Below the pieces are notes generated by a model, which ran no database searches, had not been told where the DNA came from, and saw only the letters and a list, made by a program, of their open reading frames with translations. Below, piece after piece: positions 25,244 to 29,004 of a DNA stretch of 29,004 nucleotides. Origin of the DNA: Planctomycetales bacterium (GTDB lineage: Bacteria > Planctomycetota > Phycisphaerae > SM23-33); assembly GCA_030642005.1 (NCBI GenBank), contig DAOWOP010000006.1, forward strand, positions 1 through 29,004, written 5' to 3'. Position 1 is the stretch's first letter. Each line of letters opens with the position of its first letter. The position numbers were made by a program, and so were the translations under genes.

Positions 25244-26410
25244 CTATGAGTCTTCCTGTGTTCTTTTCCCGGTAAAATTCTTCGACATCCTTTCAGCAAC
25301 ACACTGTTTGATAGCGACACAGATCGGCTTGACGATCCGGTCCCAGGCACAATCGGCCGCTAAGGACCTTGCAGCATTTTGCCTGCGCTCGTGCGGAATT
25401 AACAAGTACTCCTTTATGGCTAGAGCAAGCGCTTCGGCATCCCGGGGTGAGAAAAGCCGTCCAGCGTCTCCATTAACCGAAAGCATCTCTCGAAAGTAAG
25501 GCAAATCCGAAGCAACGACGCCTCTGCTCAGAGTCATAGCGGCCATAAACGCTCCGCTTCCCGTAATATGATGGTACGGCAGAAGCACCGCATCGCTTGC
25601 CCCTACGATATCGGCGAAATCCTGCGCCGACAATAACTGCGGCAGGACACGAACGAACGGCATATTATCTGTCGTGCGTCGAAGCCCACCGAGATCGTAT
25701 TTGGCGCTCGGCCAACCAGCCACAATCAGCTGGTATCCTCCATTCAGAATACCGATCGCCTCGACTGCAACGTCCACCCCCTTGTATTTCCTTATACCAC
25801 CGACACAGCACACTGTCGGCACATCAGGTTGAAGCCCCATCCGCTCGAGAACTTCTCTCCGTGGCCGCGGCTCGGGGTAAACTCCGTCGTAGTTTCCGTG
25901 TTGCATGACAATTATCCGGCCCGACGGACGCCACCGCTTCTCAACAACGTTTCTCGCGCTGTAACTATGACATATCAGAAGGTCCGCGTACCTTGCCAGA
26001 AGCCGATACCCGAGGTGATCAATCCAGTCGATGCCTTCGTGATGCTCCAGGTTGTGAACGGTCCAAATGATGGAAATCCCGAAGCGCCTGGTGAGCCTGA
26101 GGAACTTCCAGAAGCCAATTATACCTCTGAGAGCGCCTCCGAAACGATTTCGAGCGTATCGCCAGTTGTCCTCAGGCCAATGAAGATGAATAGCATCCAA
26201 TCTTGATGCATTTTCCCGCAACCACAGATCATTGATGTGGCACGCGCCTACCAATCGGATTCCGAGGGGCTTAACGGCTGCATAGAACAAGTCTATATAG
26301 GGATTCGCCCCCGATGATGCAGGAGCACTGGCCATACGTACATCAGAGCAATTGCCGTAGTTCTCGCAAGAAGTATGCGCTGATGACAATTGCCCGCTCG
26401 TGCTATCCAT
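25244..26410 (-). CDS. Glycosyltransferase family 4-like
   Basis: A 388-residue GT-B enzyme. LDAIHLHWPEDNW and IWTVHNLEHHEG resemble the N-terminal domain of WcaK/GumK-like and mannosyltransferase-like GT4 proteins. CVGGIRKYKGVDVAVEAI opens the donor domain, and the SDAVLLPYHHITGSGAFMAAMTLSRGVVAS region replaces the usual E-x7-E with a G-S-G type loop, a variant seen in some glucuronosyl and galactosyl transferases. Sugar specificity is not inferable. GGGGT lies about seven bases before ATG 26410. The gene starts 19 bases after the pyruvyl transferase and lies 22 bases before the next GT2. Confidence 0.83.
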   Translation of the reverse strand: MDSTSGQLSSAHTSCENYGNCSDVRMASAPASSGANPYIDLFYAAVKPLGIRLVGACHINDLWLRENASRLDAIHLHWPEDNWRYARNRFGGALRGIIGFWKFLRLTRRFGISIIWTVHNLEHHEGIDWIDHLGYRLLARYADLLICHSYSARNVVEKRWRPSGRIIVMQHGNYDGVYPEPRPRREVLERMGLQPDVPTVCCVGGIRKYKGVDVAVEAIGILNGGYQLIVAGWPSAKYDLGGLRRTTDNMPFVRVLPQLLSAQDFADIVGASDAVLLPYHHITGSGAFMAAMTLSRGVVASDLPYFREMLSVNGDAGRLFSPRDAEALALAIKEYLLIPHERRQNAARSLAADCAWDRIVKPICVAIKQCVAERMSKNFTGKRTQEDS

Positions 26411-26429
26411 TTTGAGTACCCCTACTCCT

Positions 26430-27659
26430 TCATGTGGCGTGCTCGATCAACTCCCGAACATGCTTCGCAGCGTCCCATGCGGTGGCCTTGTACCCGGGCA
26501 TCACCTGGACCAGATGAGCCCGAACTTCCTCTCGCCGCCGGAGAAGCTCGGCGATTCGCGAAGCCGCTTCTTCCCGGCAAGCGTCACGAACATGCAACAC
26601 CCATTCGACGTGCCCAAAGATGTCTTTGTTGATCCCACGCGACTTGACACTATAGCCCAGCGAGAGAGCCGGCACGCAAGTTGACAGGGCTGCAATAGTT
26701 GAGTGTGTGCGAGCACCGACCATTGCAACACACCGAGAGATAATCCATTTCAGTTCCGGGGCGTTCAACCCCGACGGAAGGAGTTCGATTCGATTTCGTG
26801 TCTTTCCGAGATTCTCCTTCAACCGACCCAGAAAGGCGTGATCATCATTGCCCTTGTAGGAGACATGGTAGATGAGCAGAATTGGAAGATCAATCGACTT
26901 GTCGATCTCGCTGAGGATCGCGACGGCTCGCGTCGGCCAGTTTTCCGACTCATCCTGGAATCTACCTACCAGTTCCGAAAGGTTTATTCCCAGGCACCCC
27001 TGTTCGAGTACCTTGCGGATTGCATCAGGAAGTTCCGGCTCTTCCGGTTCCAGCACAAAGGCCGGATCTGCCATGGACTTCAGGTTGCCGGCGACTCCGA
27101 TCGACTCGAGGTAGGCACGGGTCAGGGATTCGCGGACAAGTATAAGAGGGATCTCGGCGAGCCACTCGGCAGCTTGACGTTCAAAATCACGATCCTGGTC
27201 GAATGGCCCCACCGAAGCGCCCCATATAATCATAGGCCGACCGTATCGCAGCGGAAAACGCAGGATGTCAAAGTGGCTCCGCGCGTTCCCGTAGTCCATG
27301 GTCAACGTGTCCCCTCCCAAACCGAATACGGCGTCGGCTTTCGGCAGGAACCGCTCAAAGGAATATGGAGACCAATCCCGCCGCAGGATGCGTTTGCGGG
27401 CCTGGAGGGCCAGCCAGCCGGCAGACAACCGTCGCCGCGGGTAGCGGCACGGAGGGCAGTGTCGCACGTTCGGTTTAGAGAAGAACGTTTCGTCCGGCGT
27501 TTCACCGGCCATAAACGGGGCGCTTACGAAGCGACATCCGTGGAACTCCTTCTCAAGGATAGATACCGTAGATCGCAGGATTGCCTCACATCCGCGATTC
27601 CCGCATGTCCCATTGTCCACCAGGACAAACAGATTGTGACCACTGCCTGACCAACTCAT
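26430..27659 (-). CDS. Polysaccharide pyruvyl transferase family protein
   Basis: About 409 residues (PF04230 type). NLFVLVDNGTCGNRGCEAIL is the family's N-terminal N-x-G-x-x-E-A start, FGLGGDTLTMDYG is the conserved gly-rich Asp region, IIWGASVGPF is the central strand, and GARTHSTIAALSTCVPALSLGYSVKSRG is the diagnostic C-terminal H-S/T-x-I-A motif. The family adds pyruvate ketals to sugars (CsaB, WcaK) but also includes members of unproven activity. GGGAG lies six bases before ATG 27659. The open frame continues to 28028, but those upstream 120 codons are Arg-rich, overlap the FrhB-like gene, and look non-coding. The FrhB-like gene upstream is a frequent neighbour of this family. Confidence 0.87.
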   Translation of the reverse strand: MSWSGSGHNLFVLVDNGTCGNRGCEAILRSTVSILEKEFHGCRFVSAPFMAGETPDETFFSKPNVRHCPPCRYPRRRLSAGWLALQARKRILRRDWSPYSFERFLPKADAVFGLGGDTLTMDYGNARSHFDILRFPLRYGRPMIIWGASVGPFDQDRDFERQAAEWLAEIPLILVRESLTRAYLESIGVAGNLKSMADPAFVLEPEEPELPDAIRKVLEQGCLGINLSELVGRFQDESENWPTRAVAILSEIDKSIDLPILLIYHVSYKGNDDHAFLGRLKENLGKTRNRIELLPSGLNAPELKWIISRCVAMVGARTHSTIAALSTCVPALSLGYSVKSRGINKDIFGHVEWVLHVRDACREEAASRIAELLRRREEVRAHLVQVMPGYKATAWDAAKHVRELIEHAT

Positions 27660-27810
27660 TCTATTCTCCCGGTATATCTTCGCGGAGGAACCCATCCGGC
27701 GTCCGTGTACCACCTGCGACGGGCGGTTGGCCTGTCGGTCTCCGTGTCGCTGAAAACCGATACGCCCGAGCCTTTCTGGCGCCCAACCCCTTGAGAATCC
27801 ACGGAATGCG
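27660..27810 (-). other. Gap between FrhB-like and pyruvyl transferase genes
   Basis: About 150 bases without a convincing gene, though one frame stays open because it continues the pyruvyl transferase frame backwards. An in-frame ATG (beginning MGSSAKIYREN) about 35 bases upstream of the chosen start is a weaker candidate. I found no good promoter or terminator in it. Confidence 0.4.
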
Positions 27811-29004
27811 TCATCTTCCTGCTCCCAACAGTCGCTTAATCCGTGACGCTCTTGCCGAAAGCCTCGTAAGCCATCGCAAGGCTCTTCGGGCCTTCTCGTA
27901 CTTACGGCATTTCTTGTCCACCATCGCCTGATATTGCGCCTGGGTAACCTTCTGGCCGGCAAGTTGGCGATAGACGTCCCTGCTTGCCTGTTGACGGCCC
28001 AATGAAGCCCTTGCCTCAAGACGCTCATGGATAGAGCCTTTTCTTGGCGCCACGCGTTTCTTAATGCAGGCCTGCCCGCGCTTCGACGCCAACCAAAGCC
28101 GGACTCCCAGATGAATACGCTTGTCCGAAATCACCCCTCGCTGGCTTTCAACGACTTGATCAACGCCGATGTCATTCAGTTCCAGTTCCCCGTCGCGGAC
28201 GCCGGTTTCCAGGAGTTCAGCCCATTGTTTCCGCCTGACGATTATCAGGTTGCGTCCTCCCGGCTGATCGCGCCATGGGGACACCCAGGCATCCATGAAC
28301 GTAACGTCCGCCAATTCCGCGAAGACATCATCACAGTAGTTGCAGGCGTTGACCTTGAAGTGCTCCTGACACCAAATGTTCGCACAGCCATCAGTCCAAC
28401 CAATAGACCCTTCTTCATCTTTTCGACATCCAGTCGTGTTCCAACTAAAAATATACTCCTTCGCAGGAAGGCCCGGTTCCTTCTTTCGGAAATTAACATA
28501 GCGTACACGCGCGGGATCACCACCGCAGAGCCGTACCAACAGATCCGTGTACGACTTGCTCTTCTGCTGCCCACAGGTCAACCCCACTATTAAGGCGACA
28601 CGCTCTCTCAATGACGGGATTCGGCGCATTGCTCGACGAAGGGCCTTGGCCACACAAGGCAATGCTGTAATTGCCACACGTTGTTTCTCTCGCATGACCG
28701 TTCGAAGCATCTTTGCGATGCTGGTTGGATAATAACACGAAGTTGAAGCGGACGCGACGTCCGATGGAGTGCGAAGTATTGCGAAGCGGAATAGTTCTCC
28801 CGGGTCAGGATTGGGGACGATGCACACGACGCCCTGTACGACGCCCTCTTTCAGAAGCCTGCACAGAAACCAGGTCGCGATTCCACCTGAGGAGCGAGAC
28901 ATGCGAAACCCCTCCGGCAAAGCATACCCCTCCTTGCAGGCGAGCCAATATCCAACTTCAGGGATGTGTCGAATACCGGGAATACCGCCGAAACACTCCC
29001 TCCC
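27811..29004 (-). CDS. Coenzyme F420 hydrogenase/dehydrogenase beta-subunit-like protein (5' partial)
   Basis: The reading frame stays open to the window edge, so the real start lies beyond 29004; in-frame TTG 28920 is unlikely to be the start because family-like sequence (CFGGIPG ... WLACKEGYALP) continues upstream of it. Visible hallmarks are MSRSSGGIATWFLC, the S-S-G-G flavin-region motif of FrhB proteins, and ALPCVAKALRR and GLTCGQQKS, the two conserved Cys turns. NACNYCDDVFAELADVTFMDAW carries the C-terminal iron-sulfur/flavin motif. FrhB is an FAD and Fe-S protein that reduces F420. Homologues in EPS clusters commonly sit next to polysaccharide pyruvyl transferases and probably act on a sugar or lipid carrier, with unknown reaction. 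The C-terminal 100 residues are basic and helical, longer than in many relatives. Confidence 0.84.
   Translation of the reverse strand, partial: GRECFGGIPGIRHIPEVGYWLACKEGYALPEGFRMSRSSGGIATWFLCRLLKEGVVQGVVCIVPNPDPGELFRFAILRTPSDVASASTSCYYPTSIAKMLRTVMREKQRVAITALPCVAKALRRAMRRIPSLRERVALIVGLTCGQQKSKSYTDLLVRLCGGDPARVRYVNFRKKEPGLPAKEYIFSWNTTGCRKDEEGSIGWTDGCANIWCQEHFKVNACNYCDDVFAELADVTFMDAWVSPWRDQPGGRNLIIVRRKQWAELLETGVRDGELELNDIGVDQVVESQRGVISDKRIHLGVRLWLASKRGQACIKKRVAPRKGSIHERLEARASLGRQQASRDVYRQLAGQKVTQAQYQAMVDKKCRKYEKARRALRWLTRLSARASRIKRLLGAGR

Noticed and set aside
27660..28028. N-terminal extension of the pyruvyl transferase frame
   Set aside because: Overlaps the FrhB-like gene, is Arg-rich and lacks family sequence; ATG 27659 has GGGAG at ideal spacing and begins just before the family motif.
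28918..28920. TTG as start of the FrhB-like gene
   Set aside because: The frame remains open to 29004 and encodes family-like residues upstream, so the gene is cut by the window edge.
1..29004. CRISPR arrays, tRNA/rRNA genes, insertion sequences or phage genes
   Set aside because: I found no spaced direct repeats, cloverleaf-like sequences, transposase motifs or integrase motifs in the sequence.

Overview
The window reads as one end of a large exosortase-linked exopolysaccharide (EPS) locus from a moderately high-GC Gram-negative-type bacterium. A planctomycete (Phycisphaerae-like) or another PVC-group bacterium is my best guess. The reasons are the exosortase with a fused EpsI domain, a giant TPR protein, VanZ and gluzincin-PDZ proteins, and many GTG/TTG starts. 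The taxon is inferred from gene content, not from a marker gene. I see no rRNA, tRNA, CRISPR array, transposase or phage gene.

Layout: (1) 1-349 is non-coding and carries a 10-bp tandem repeat. (2) 350-2922, plus strand: a two-gene unit with a membrane protein built of three VanZ-like repeats and a secreted HExxH protease-like protein with a C-terminal PDZ domain. (3) 2936-10315, minus strand: exosortase/EpsI fusion, then a 1582-residue TPR protein, then an exosortase-type polysaccharide deacetylase. A good sigma70-like promoter at 10434-10462 precedes this unit. (4) 10566-29004, minus strand, probably one long operon read right to left. It encodes an FrhB-like protein (running off the window), polysaccharide pyruvyl transferase, GT4, GT2, GT2, GT4, an O-antigen polymerase/ligase-like protein, a methyltransferase, GT4, an exosortase-type asparagine-synthase-like amidotransferase, GT4, a GtrB/DPM1-like GT2, a ChbG/YdjC deacetylase, a GT-C (ArnT/PMT-like) transferase and a CapK/PaaK-like adenylate-forming enzyme. 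Most neighbours overlap by 1-4 bases or lie within 30 bases of each other.

How the genes may work together: the cytoplasmic glycosyltransferases, methyltransferase, amidotransferase and pyruvyl transferase would build and decorate a lipid-linked repeat unit. The Wzy/WaaL-like protein would polymerise or ligate it outside the inner membrane. The polysaccharide deacetylase, TPR protein and exosortase resemble parts of the proteobacterial XrtA/PEP-CTERM EPS systems. The trio of GtrB-like GT2, YdjC deacetylase and ArnT-like GT-C has the same three families as Francisella FlmF2-NaxD-FlmK, which makes an undecaprenyl-phosphate sugar, deacetylates it and transfers it outside the membrane. I propose, by inference, an amino-sugar modification branch embedded in this exosortase EPS locus. 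No priming transferase, flippase, Wza/Wzc-type export protein or sorting-signal cargo is visible in the window, so these must lie outside it if they exist.
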